Origin: a virus | IMG/VR virus record: IMGVR_UViG_3300009502_000073 | Coordinates: 1-48,592 of that record | Length of the DNA stretch: 48,592 nucleotides | Direction: 5' to 3' (one strand) | Shown here: positions 30,817-38,349 of the stretch, one piece after another | How the letters are laid out: the number at the start of each line of letters is the position of its first letter | Position numbering within the stretch: the first letter of the stretch is position 1 | The notes under the pieces: generated by a model | Seen by the model: the letters and a program-made list of their open reading frames with translations, nothing else | Told to the model about the DNA's origin: nothing | Databases searched by the model: none | Position numbers and translations under genes: made by a program

Positions 30817-31647
30817 TTATATGCTATCCGCCGATCCCTGAATCTCTTCAATCTCTCCCAACACCTCACCAGCTTCAGCAATATACTGCCAAACCTTCTG
30901 GCGTTCCGGTGCCGGAGTTTCGTATATTTCTTTCATCAGCTTATAGAGCCGAGGACCAAACTGATTCCAAGGAACTTTTTTCGATTTGATCTTTTCGATA
31001 TCTTTCGCAGTAGCTTTTTTCTTACCAGCGGTTTTCGATGTTTCAACGGCATCCTTGAGAACCTTCACAGCTTCTTCGGTTCCCTTTTCCCTAACCATCT
31101 TACCTGCGAGAGTTGATGACACCTGCCCATCTTTTACCATCTGTAGTAGTTCATCAGGAGCATTGGATAGCTCGAGGATATTCTGGATATGGTGAATACT
31201 ATAACCAGTTTTGGTGCTAACTTGGTTCATATCCCATCCGAATTTCAGCAGGCGCTTGCAGACCTCAGCGGTTTCGAGTTGCGTAAGTGGCCTGCCGGAA
31301 TTGCGAAGTATCATTGATAATATTCGATCACCTTCATTGCTGTATCTATCTTCAACTCGCACTGGCACTGTCAGGATTTCAGCGCCTTCGGAAATAGCGA
31401 GTCTGGTTGCTAATAATCTGCAATGACCATTGGTAACTACGAGGGATTCGGTTTCACCTTCTTTTTTCAAGTAGCAGGTTAATGGTTCCTTCACGCCTTC
31501 TGTTTTGATGCTATCAGCCAGCCATCGGATATGAGCATCAAGTTCTGCACCAGCTTGTCTGACATTCCATCCTGGCTCTTCGACCAAAGTTTTAGGATCA
31601 ACACGATACATATCTAACCTCCCCGCAATTACATCTTTGATTGCCAT
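30817..31647 (-). CDS. ParB/Spo0J-like DNA-binding protein
   Basis: A 276-residue protein with the ParB nuclease-like N-domain: LADSIKTEGVKEPLTCY, VVTNGHCRLLATRLA, VPVRVEDRY, NSGRPLTQLETAEVCKRLL, followed by a helix-turn-helix KTGYSIHHIQNILELSNAPD. The C-terminus is charged and helical. With no ParA present, it is more likely a regulator, nuclease or DNA-binding factor than a partition protein. AAGGAGAATAGT precedes the ATG. Confidence 0.88.
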   Translation of the reverse strand: MAIKDVIAGRLDMYRVDPKTLVEEPGWNVRQAGAELDAHIRWLADSIKTEGVKEPLTCYLKKEGETESLVVTNGHCRLLATRLAISEGAEILTVPVRVEDRYSNEGDRILSMILRNSGRPLTQLETAEVCKRLLKFGWDMNQVSTKTGYSIHHIQNILELSNAPDELLQMVKDGQVSSTLAGKMVREKGTEEAVKVLKDAVETSKTAGKKKATAKDIEKIKSKKVPWNQFGPRLYKLMKEIYETPAPERQKVWQYIAEAGEVLGEIEEIQGSADSI

Positions 31648-31690
31648 ACTATTCTCCTTTTCTATTTTCTATGGAACTAATTTTTACAAT

Positions 31691-31730
31691 TTAATATATT
31701 ATAATAATTGCTTTGTCAAGAACTATTTTA
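31691..31730 (-). promoter_or_regulatory. Early-type promoter ahead of the ParB-like gene
   Basis: AAAATAGTTCTTGACA with TTGACA at 31719-31714 and TATTAA at 31696-31691 after 17 bases. Confidence 0.65.
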
Positions 31731-31744
31731 ATTTATTTTTGGAA

Positions 31745-31857
31745 GGCAGCACTCCCAATACATCACCACAATGTATACTCATTCAACCATTCACCATAAA
31801 TTTTATATGTTAATCTTCCCGATATCACTGGCTATCGGCCTGCCGCTCATTGCTGCC
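31745..31857 (-). other. Candidate structured element upstream of the ParB-like gene
   Basis: GGCAGCA (minus 31857-31851) pairs with TGCTGCC (31751-31745), enclosing a clear hairpin CCGATA-GCCAGTGA-TATCGG (31838-31819). It fills most of a 266-base gap without a gene between the SSB-like and ParB-like genes. Confidence 0.45.
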
Positions 31858-31913
31858 ACTTAAATCCATCCATCCTTTAGGGCAAGATTTTTAATAGAAG
31901 ATTTACTTAAAAA

Positions 31914-32492
31914 TCAAAAATCTTCATCTTGTGCTGCCGAAGCTGCCGGAGCTGATTTTCCTGCGGCCTCTTTCTTACCGGCCTTTTCCTTCTTTTCAGG
32001 GAATAAGGTTTTCTCCAGATCATCAACACTGTCAGACATTTTGCCAAAACCAACCAGATTTACAGCAACTTGCTCCTGACCGTTTTTATCTTTGTAAGCA
32101 TTCTGCTTGGTCTTGATACGCATTAACTGCGCCGGAAGCTTTGCTTTCACTTTATCAAAGCATTTCTGCTCGAACACCGAAACATCACCAGGGAATGCTT
32201 TGCTGAATGCTGCGAACAATCCAGTAGCACCGAGGAAATCAACTACAAGCTGCTCGCCTTTTTTGTTCTCAGCAGCGATTGCATCGATACTTACTTCGTT
32301 ACTATCATCATCCACATCATCGACAACCATCGGAATCTTCCAGAGCTTGTCACCTTGTTTATTGAAGGTTTCCTTGCCTTCTTTATCTTTCAGAGCATCG
32401 ATGCCTTCCAAAAACTTCACGATATGCCAACCGTCTTCTGCGCGTTTAAAGCCTGACTCAATAACTCCTCTTTCCTGTGCTTGTACTTTCAT
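31914..32492 (-). CDS. Single-stranded-DNA-binding-like protein
   Basis: A 192-residue protein with a beta-rich core (KRAEDGWHIVKFLEGIDAL, KLWKIPMVVDDVDDD) and a low-complexity Lys/Ala-rich linker ending in the acidic tip QDEDF, as in SSB proteins that recruit partners through their C-terminus. It lies among recombination genes. No OB-fold family signature is unmistakable, so the label rests on tail and context. AAGGAG lies before the ATG. Confidence 0.6.
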   Translation of the reverse strand: MKVQAQERGVIESGFKRAEDGWHIVKFLEGIDALKDKEGKETFNKQGDKLWKIPMVVDDVDDDSNEVSIDAIAAENKKGEQLVVDFLGATGLFAAFSKAFPGDVSVFEQKCFDKVKAKLPAQLMRIKTKQNAYKDKNGQEQVAVNLVGFGKMSDSVDDLEKTLFPEKKEKAGKKEAAGKSAPAASAAQDEDF

Positions 32493-32545
32493 GTAACTTT
32501 TCTCCTTTTCGTTTATTTATGTTGCAATTATTTGTTATAGGTTAA

Positions 32546-32776
32546 TTAAATGTCTTCCTGCGACAGTCTTTCCTGAATCGCCGCTCTCTCGGTTTCAAGA
32601 GCAAGATACTGCGCCTTCAAGCGAGCCATCTCAGCGCCGATAGCAGTCGCGTATGTTCTGGTTACTTCACGGAACTTACCAAAGCGACTAAATCTTGAGA
32701 CCTTAGCTGCTACGGCAGGTTTGGTAACAATGCTGGCTTTCTTCGCAACTGGTTTAACTGTTTCTTTGATAGACAT
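32546..32776 (-). CDS. Small basic coiled-coil protein (76 residues)
   Basis: A Lys/Ala-rich N-terminal half (KETVKPVAKKASIVTKPAVA) reminiscent of histone-like tails, followed by a helix AEMARLKAQYLALETERAAI. AAGGAGAACAG precedes the ATG. Possibly DNA binding; no family recognised. Confidence 0.6.
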   Translation of the reverse strand: MSIKETVKPVAKKASIVTKPAVAAKVSRFSRFGKFREVTRTYATAIGAEMARLKAQYLALETERAAIQERLSQEDI

Positions 32777-32806
32777 ATTTACTGTTCTCCTTTCTATAGA
32801 TTTTTG

Positions 32807-33097
32807 TTAATTGTCTTTCTTGAGCTTGTTGTTGACCTGTTTAATATTATACATCTGGCCTCGGACTTCTTTTAGAGCCTTAACGAAATCATGGATGCCG
32901 ATTTTAATATTGCTATAAAACAACTTCACTTCCGCATCTATTTTCTCGCTATCTCCCTGAATCTCCCAAGCCACCTGCGAACCACTGTCTTGATTCTTTT
33001 CTCGCTTGATATAAGGTATCACTACAAGTCCTCGCATCATGAGAAAAGCTACAATGTTCGCGTCTTCAACTTGTGTTGCCTTTACTGAATTTACCAC
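32807..33097 (-). CDS. DUF5659-like small protein (GTG start)
   Basis: A 96-residue protein starting GTG at 33097 after AAGGAGGCTTAG. The pattern DANIVAFLMMRGLVVIPYIK followed by SQVAWEIQGDSEKIDAEVKL and YSNIKIGIHDFVKALKEVRG resembles the small DUF5659 family of phage proteins. Function unknown. Confidence 0.6.
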   Translation of the reverse strand: MVNSVKATQVEDANIVAFLMMRGLVVIPYIKREKNQDSGSQVAWEIQGDSEKIDAEVKLFYSNIKIGIHDFVKALKEVRGQMYNIKQVNNKLKKDN

Positions 33098-33172
33098 CTA
33101 AGCCTCCTTGAATTTATTTGTCTAAGATTTTTCCCTCCTTTCCTGTTTCTTTTTTCTTTCTCCTCTTCCTTT

Positions 33173-33991
33173 CTATTTGAAAATTCCATTGGCTTCTCTA
33201 AAAACTTTTCCTACATGAAATTTGCGCTTAACAATTCCCTTCGGTGGCATAACACCAGTCCACTTGGCTAGGTAATCATCGTTGGGATTGAATGAGATTA
33301 GCGGCGCGTAATAGTTCCAAGTAGCCGCAGTAGTTGATCCAATCTTGGGAGCCTCAACACCTTCGGGAGCTTCCCAAGGTTCAATGTAACCAATAAAGTC
33401 AAAGAACCCATCCATCGATTTGCTGAACTCTTGCCCCATCAATGCTGGTGCTGCGGATAGCGCACGATTCCATTTTGGGCGATCTGCTAATCTGGCGGTG
33501 CAGACAATATCAAAACCTGCCATTGTTAATGTTTGTAATGCTCGCATGAGTCGATTCATCTGGCCAGCAAGAGTTCCATAGGCTTCCTGAGACATCTTCA
33601 CCTGCATGGTCAATGCTTTGAGAATTTCATCTTTCTCTTTCTCTGATTTAGAATCGAAATTCTCTTTCAGGATTTCTTGGGATAAGTGGACAAGCATCAG
33701 GTGAGTGAATGAATCCAGAATGATTGTCTTGGCTCCGGTGAATTTCTCGGAATCGTAGAGAGTATCGATTAGATCATCGAATCCTACATAGACTCCGACT
33801 TTCATCTTTAGATCAGGTCGATTGATCGCAACTACACTGGTGCCGATCTTCCGGCCTTCTGCGGTGAGATAGACTATAGGATCATTAGCGGTTTGGATTG
33901 TCGTACAGGTCTTATGGCCACCGGCGAGGGAATATATAAGCATTAGATTGCCCTGCCCTTCTGAAATGTTTTTGTAATTAATTAATCGCAT
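33173..33991 (-). CDS. Sak4-like RecA-type ATPase (single-strand annealing recombinase)
   Basis: A 272-residue RecA-core ATPase. The P-loop is YSLAGGHKTC (residues 20-29), with His in place of the usual Gly before Lys; Walker B is KTIILDSFTHL near residue 93. The pattern DDLIDTL, QMNRLMRALQTL and FDIVCTARLADRP fits phage AAA_24/Sak4 proteins, which load on single-stranded DNA with SSB. An SSB-like protein and two nucleases are neighbours, which supports a recombination module. Confidence 0.82.
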   Translation of the reverse strand: MRLINYKNISEGQGNLMLIYSLAGGHKTCTTIQTANDPIVYLTAEGRKIGTSVVAINRPDLKMKVGVYVGFDDLIDTLYDSEKFTGAKTIILDSFTHLMLVHLSQEILKENFDSKSEKEKDEILKALTMQVKMSQEAYGTLAGQMNRLMRALQTLTMAGFDIVCTARLADRPKWNRALSAAPALMGQEFSKSMDGFFDFIGYIEPWEAPEGVEAPKIGSTTAATWNYYAPLISFNPNDDYLAKWTGVMPPKGIVKRKFHVGKVFREANGIFK

Positions 33992-33994
33992 GAA

Positions 33995-34147
33995 CTATCT
34001 CCTCTTCTTTATCTTATTTATTTCGGTTATTGTATTGTTAATTTGTTCAATAAGCAATGGAAGCGAACTAAAAAATTTTTCAACTTTTTTTACAAAATTA
34101 CGGTCTCCGCGCAATGGCAATACAGGTAGTTTTTTTATTCTTTTCAT
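33995..34147 (-). CDS. Small basic protein (50 residues)
   Basis: MKRIKKLPVLPLRGDRNFVK begins a lysine-rich peptide ending in a helix (LLIEQINNTITEINKIKKRR). The ATG abuts the stop of the nuclease gene (TAAATG) with GGGAG upstream, and its own end carries the AGGAG site of the next gene. Function unknown. Confidence 0.55.
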   Translation of the reverse strand: MKRIKKLPVLPLRGDRNFVKKVEKFFSSLPLLIEQINNTITEINKIKKRR

Positions 34148-35275
34148 TTAATTTTTCTCCCTTATTTTATAAAGTTGCTCACTCACATTTCCATTCGCAC
34201 AAATATATTTCATATCACATGGAATCCCTGGCAGTACATTATTGCAGGCTTTCCAGTTCTTATAGAAATTCCCTGTCCATCGTGCCGCAAGGATTTCAAT
34301 TACGATTTGCTTGTAGCGCTCAGCGATACCGGCAATATCAAATTCACCACGATAGAATTTCTTACCGTACATATTTTTCTCGCGGTCATAGCCGATGAAA
34401 TAATTAGATGGCCGAGACAGAACTTCATCATAAACTCTTTTATAAATCTGCTCGGGAGTCTCTTCGATTTTCTTCCGGCCTTTCTGTTGTGGGAACTGAA
34501 CTATTTCCATTACACAGTATTCGAGCTTGGGATCGGCAAGGAAATAAGTTCCGATTTGTGATTGCAGGAAAAATGGATCGAGATAAAATTCAGGTCTACC
34601 GGATAATTTGTCTTCGGTAAAATATGTTGGATATTTCCGATCATAGAAACCGGAAATAGTTAATGGAAAATTCCACCGGCGTTCATCTTCAGATTGGTTT
34701 GCCCGTTCTTGCCAGAGGTTTATGGCTTCTTTGCCAACTGACACCGATGGAATAAAAGCTGAAGCTGGCAGAACAATCTCATGAGTCATATTTATTTTAG
34801 ATTGCAATTCATAACCGGCTTCAGTTTTAATATCTAAGTATTTATAGACATGGTATAGAGCGCGTACTTTTGCTTTGGTTAGGTCATCAATTTCGTATTT
34901 ATCAATTAATTCTTGGATATTGATTTTCGCACCGAGATGTTTTTGCTTAATGGAATCCCACAGAGTTCCAGCCTTGAGAGGAACGCTCATAGCCGCAGGC
35001 CGCAATTCGATTCCTAATATTTTTTTGAGATAGTATAAATAATGGCAGGTACAAAAATCTCCGGTACTGGAATGAGAAAGTGGAACTATACGAGTGATGT
35101 CGGCAACGCATCGATATGCGCCTTGCTGCTTACAGAATCCACAGACACCGTGAAGAGTGTCCATTTTATCATCAGTAGCGTATTCGTAGAACTCACATTC
35201 CTTGTTATCGAAGCTCGGGGAAAATTTGGGACAGCGTTTTGAATCCAAAAGATTTCGCATATTGTCGGACTCCAT
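34148..35275 (-). CDS. PD-(D/E)XK (RecB-like) nuclease
   Basis: A 375-residue protein. FCTCHYLYYLKKILG near residue 74 and a C-terminal Cys cluster (CNNVLPGIPCDMKYIC) match the iron-sulphur ligands of AddB/Cas4-type nucleases. Between them SGFYDRKYPTYFTEDKLSGR with LQSQIGTYFL is the nuclease core (Asp, Glu-x-Lys, Gln helix). It leads the early operon behind the promoter at 35305. An internal ATG at 35260 has GGAG at better spacing and may be the true start. Confidence 0.75.
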   Translation of the reverse strand: MESDNMRNLLDSKRCPKFSPSFDNKECEFYEYATDDKMDTLHGVCGFCKQQGAYRCVADITRIVPLSHSSTGDFCTCHYLYYLKKILGIELRPAAMSVPLKAGTLWDSIKQKHLGAKINIQELIDKYEIDDLTKAKVRALYHVYKYLDIKTEAGYELQSKINMTHEIVLPASAFIPSVSVGKEAINLWQERANQSEDERRWNFPLTISGFYDRKYPTYFTEDKLSGRPEFYLDPFFLQSQIGTYFLADPKLEYCVMEIVQFPQQKGRKKIEETPEQIYKRVYDEVLSRPSNYFIGYDREKNMYGKKFYRGEFDIAGIAERYKQIVIEILAARWTGNFYKNWKACNNVLPGIPCDMKYICANGNVSEQLYKIREKN

Positions 35276-35304
35276 TTCTATGATCTATGTTTAGTTTCAG
35301 GCAT

Positions 35305-35345
35305 AAGATAAACGATGATTAATATATTGTCAAGAACTTTTTTAC
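35305..35345 (-). promoter_or_regulatory. Early-type promoter at the head of the recombination operon
   Basis: AAAAAAGTTCTTGACA then ATATATTAA; TTGACA at 35333-35328 and TATCTT at 35310-35305 after 17 bases. It marks the boundary between the late tail genes and the early genes. Confidence 0.65.
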
Positions 35346-35391
35346 ATTATTTTATATTGGCTTAATTAATAACAAAACATAATGCAAGTAG

Positions 35392-36141
35392 TTAGAATAT
35401 CAAGATTTGAGGGATAAACGCTGATACCCTTGTTCCATTATCCACCGAACTGGCCGCACTTAATCCGGCAGCATTAATTGCTTTGACGGTATAGGCATAA
35501 GTTGTTCCTACCGTTCCTGTCGTGTCGTCAAAGGTGTTTGTGCCGTGAGATATAGCCGTGTCGCTGTTTAAAACTGAACCGTCACGATAGACTTTATGTC
35601 CTGATGTTTCCCCCGTTCCTGCTGTCCAAGTGATTGTGACTTTATCAGTAAGGTTATCAGTAGCGGAAACGGAAGTTGGAGCATCAGGGACACCGTTATA
35701 ACCAGTTGCATAAAGTGATAAAGCCCTTCCTGCGTTGGTAGTATTTTGGTATGTTTGAACTCCCTGCCCGAAATAACTTCCGCTTCTAAATCCGAACCCG
35801 CTATACCCCGAATTATCCCTTTCCCAGTATCCGGTTTCGTCATAGACACCTATACAGTCGCCGATGGTAACATCACAATTTTTCCCAGTAAATGTCTGTT
35901 TGCTTCCACCTGTTACATTGCCTATGGTTTCATAATCCCGATCATCCCAATCAGTACCACTTCCCGAAAAAGTACCAATCACAACCGCCGTCTGGCTAGT
36001 GTTAGCCCAAACTTCAAAAGAATCTAATATGCCCGTAGCATTAGCCGGATTATTATAATCAACTTTTGTCGTTCCAGTAGAAGAGTTAGCCGATGCGCGG
36101 TCTATTGCCCCAGCTCCTATATCAATAGTTTCGTACGCCAT
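35392..36141 (-). CDS. Tail fibre/tip protein with fibronectin type III domain
   Basis: A 249-residue, Gly/Ser/Thr-rich protein. The first 150 residues form a beta-sandwich-like domain (FEVWANTSQTAVVIGTF, YWERDNSGYSGFGFRSG). Residues about 152-238 are a fibronectin type III domain: PDAPTSVSATDNLTDKVTIT, W, GHKVYRDG and YAYTVKAINAAGLS. It is probably exposed on the virion and involved in binding the host or surface polymers. It is the last gene of the tail operon. Confidence 0.75.
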   Translation of the reverse strand: MAYETIDIGAGAIDRASANSSTGTTKVDYNNPANATGILDSFEVWANTSQTAVVIGTFSGSGTDWDDRDYETIGNVTGGSKQTFTGKNCDVTIGDCIGVYDETGYWERDNSGYSGFGFRSGSYFGQGVQTYQNTTNAGRALSLYATGYNGVPDAPTSVSATDNLTDKVTITWTAGTGETSGHKVYRDGSVLNSDTAISHGTNTFDDTTGTVGTTYAYTVKAINAAGLSAASSVDNGTRVSAFIPQILIF

Positions 36142-36815
36142 TATGCCCTCACACTATAACTGCCGATAGTTTCAACTGCTGTGTTTTTTTTCTTATGGGG
36201 ATGCCTCATATTCTGTTTCGCCTCTTCTGTTCTAGGTATTCCCTTTAAAGAAGGAAGTTTTGCCTTAGTTTCCCTTATCTTCTTCTTTGTTTCTTCAGAT
36301 ATTTTTTTGCCTTTATTTCCTAAAGATATTTTTGTTTTTGTTTCCTCTGATGTAGGATGCCCTTTCTTTGTTTCACTCATCCTTTGTCGAGTTACAGATG
36401 ATTTTTTCTTTCCTCTTTGCCCTTTGCTCATTTTTAGTCTTACTTCTTCTGAATACTTTTTACCACGCATAGGACTTACTTTCCCTTTGTGTGATTCCTT
36501 CATTTTGATTTTAGAACTATCCGAAAAAGAATACCCGTCAATTCCATCTCCACCATTTGTTAAATTATATCCAATAGGAGATTTGCAGTTATAAAATTTT
36601 ATCCAATAAGTCTCTTTCTCGTTTAATATTTCTCGACTGTCGGAATAATCTATTATTTCAATAACGAACGATTCAATCCCGTATTTATTCATTGCTTTAG
36701 CAATAGGGAATTTGTTCTCCCTAATATGGGTAGCAATCCTTTGATTTACATCTTTTTTTGTTTGTCCGATGTAAATTTTCCCATTAACTCTATTTTGTAT
36801 TTTATATATAATCAT
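36141..36815 (-). CDS. GIY-YIG homing endonuclease with NUMOD3 repeats
   Basis: A 224-residue protein. The GIY-YIG domain is at residues 1-90 (IIYKIQNRVNGKIYIGQTKK, RIATHIREN, IEIIDYSDSREILNEKETYW). Behind it lie five NUMOD3-type DNA-binding repeats of the form (G)KxxSEExxxKxxxxxKG (residues about 105-200). It is a free-standing mobile gene placed inside the tail-fibre operon. Its C-terminal end SYSVRA resembles the end of the upstream gene product (IYSVRG). Confidence 0.9.
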   Translation of the reverse strand: MIIYKIQNRVNGKIYIGQTKKDVNQRIATHIRENKFPIAKAMNKYGIESFVIEIIDYSDSREILNEKETYWIKFYNCKSPIGYNLTNGGDGIDGYSFSDSSKIKMKESHKGKVSPMRGKKYSEEVRLKMSKGQRGKKKSSVTRQRMSETKKGHPTSEETKTKISLGNKGKKISEETKKKIRETKAKLPSLKGIPRTEEAKQNMRHPHKKKNTAVETIGSYSVRA

Positions 36816-37400
36816 TTATCCCCTTACAGAATAGATTGGTGATATGGATAAAAAATCAACCTCTTTAAGTGCCGATACTTTGGCTTCTGCATTTGCTATT
36901 TTGGAGTTCCACTTTATTGCATCTGGGTCTGTTTGTTTTGTTTCTTCAGGCATAAGACTTAATACTTTATATGTATTCCTTCTTGCTAGATAACCAATAT
37001 CTTGATTGACAACTTTTGCTATTCCGTTCTTACAATGCAAATCATCTTCAAGATAATTAAGATGTGTCTGTGCTAAAGCAAACTCAAAGCAGTAGAGGAT
37101 TTCCTCTTCTGTGACATCATGTTCAAATTGGATTGCATGATTACAGAAGGGATTATCTCTTTCTTCTGTTGGAAGTGAGGCAAGCCAAGTATCATAATCC
37201 TTTTGGTCAACTGGAGAACCTTCTTTATCTACCTTTCCCTGATAACCACCCTCAGGAATAATCGGCACGATAACATGATGTTCTTTCTGATACTTATCCC
37301 AACCTTCATCCCCTTTTTCAAGATAGAATGAGGCAGAAATATTTACCATCCCCATAGCAGTGTATTTGTCTTTTGTTATTGGAAGTATTTTGAAGTACAT
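36816..37400 (-). CDS. Tail-region protein of unknown function (194 residues)
   Basis: Start at 37400 (MYFKILPITKDKYTAMGMVN) after AAAGGATTTT. The protein is acidic with many aromatic residues (YLEKGDEGWDKYQKEHHVIV; FEHDVTEEEILYCFEFALAQ). No known domain is recognised. Its place after a fibre gene suggests a fibre chaperone or accessory tail protein. The homing endonuclease gene starts right at its stop codon. Confidence 0.6.
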   Translation of the reverse strand: MYFKILPITKDKYTAMGMVNISASFYLEKGDEGWDKYQKEHHVIVPIIPEGGYQGKVDKEGSPVDQKDYDTWLASLPTEERDNPFCNHAIQFEHDVTEEEILYCFEFALAQTHLNYLEDDLHCKNGIAKVVNQDIGYLARRNTYKVLSLMPEETKQTDPDAIKWNSKIANAEAKVSALKEVDFLSISPIYSVRG

Positions 37401-37410
37401 AAAATCCTTT

Positions 37411-38301
37411 CTAAGGTAGTTGGAATACCAGTTCAACGATTAATCCCTTCGGAGCAGTTGTTTGAACTGCATCAACATCAATCCGCAATACATCTCCGGT
37501 AACGACATCATCATGCGCTGCATCAATAGTCCCAGGCTGAGCCGATGTTCTGGTGGAAGTTTCTCCGGTTTCAATTCGCATTTTGGTAGAAAGCATATCA
37601 ACAGCATCTGTCACATTGGCAATTTGAATATCGGTATTGTTTGTAGTTCCCGCAGTAATAACTGTTGCAGCTACTCGAACTAAATTCATTCCAGTTAATT
37701 CAGTAGGAACCACAAAATAAACTTTTCCGTCACCAGTAGCTACGTCAGTTGTTGGAGAAAATGCTATTATTTGTACGACTCTGCATCCATGATTACTGCC
37801 AGCCAGAGCATCAGGAGATATGAATTTCCCATTCTCAGTGCCAGCATTTACTTCGGCTATGCTGGCAACAGCTATTGAAGAACCAGTTGCAGGATTTAAT
37901 AACTCCCATCGGGTATTGGCTAGATTATAAGCAACTAAACACACAGCACCAGCAGCCGGAATATCTGCGGCAGCTAAAGCAGAGCTGCCTTTTTTAACTA
38001 TCGTATGCGCTGTTAATCCATCAGGAGCAAAGGTCGGAGTTGTGGAGGTATTAGCTCCACTAGCCACAAACAAGCAAACCCGGTTATTCGATAACGTAAT
38101 GTCCGGTGTATAGTCTGCGGTAATTGCATCAACAGTACCAGCGGCATTAGCAATTGGTATTCCAGCTACTGAAACATTTACTTCCAATAAATTCGCGGCA
38201 GCTATGAAAGCAGCCATTTCGCTTAAAAAAGTATCACCGTCATCTGAAAACGTAGATGGATTTGACCTGCTTGGATAAACTGTAAAAGCTGGTATAGGCA
38301 T
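37411..38301 (-). CDS. Tail fibre protein
   Basis: A 296-residue beta-rich protein. The N-terminal PAFTVYPSRSNPSTFSDDGD is the usual start of phage fibre proteins; YTPDITLSNNRVCLFVASGA and HTIVKKGSSALAAADIPAAG form a repeated beta module; the C-terminal GCRVVQIIAFSPTTDVATGD to LRIDVDAVQTTAPKGLIVEL is a known virion domain in many phages. It is likely part of a receptor-binding structure. AAGGAGAGATTAAA precedes the ATG. Confidence 0.8.
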   Translation of the reverse strand: MPIPAFTVYPSRSNPSTFSDDGDTFLSEMAAFIAAANLLEVNVSVAGIPIANAAGTVDAITADYTPDITLSNNRVCLFVASGANTSTTPTFAPDGLTAHTIVKKGSSALAAADIPAAGAVCLVAYNLANTRWELLNPATGSSIAVASIAEVNAGTENGKFISPDALAGSNHGCRVVQIIAFSPTTDVATGDGKVYFVVPTELTGMNLVRVAATVITAGTTNNTDIQIANVTDAVDMLSTKMRIETGETSTRTSAQPGTIDAAHDDVVTGDVLRIDVDAVQTTAPKGLIVELVFQLP

Positions 38302-38349
38302 TTTAATCTCTCCTTAAACCGTTAATATTGTTCTCGACCTTATAAATGA

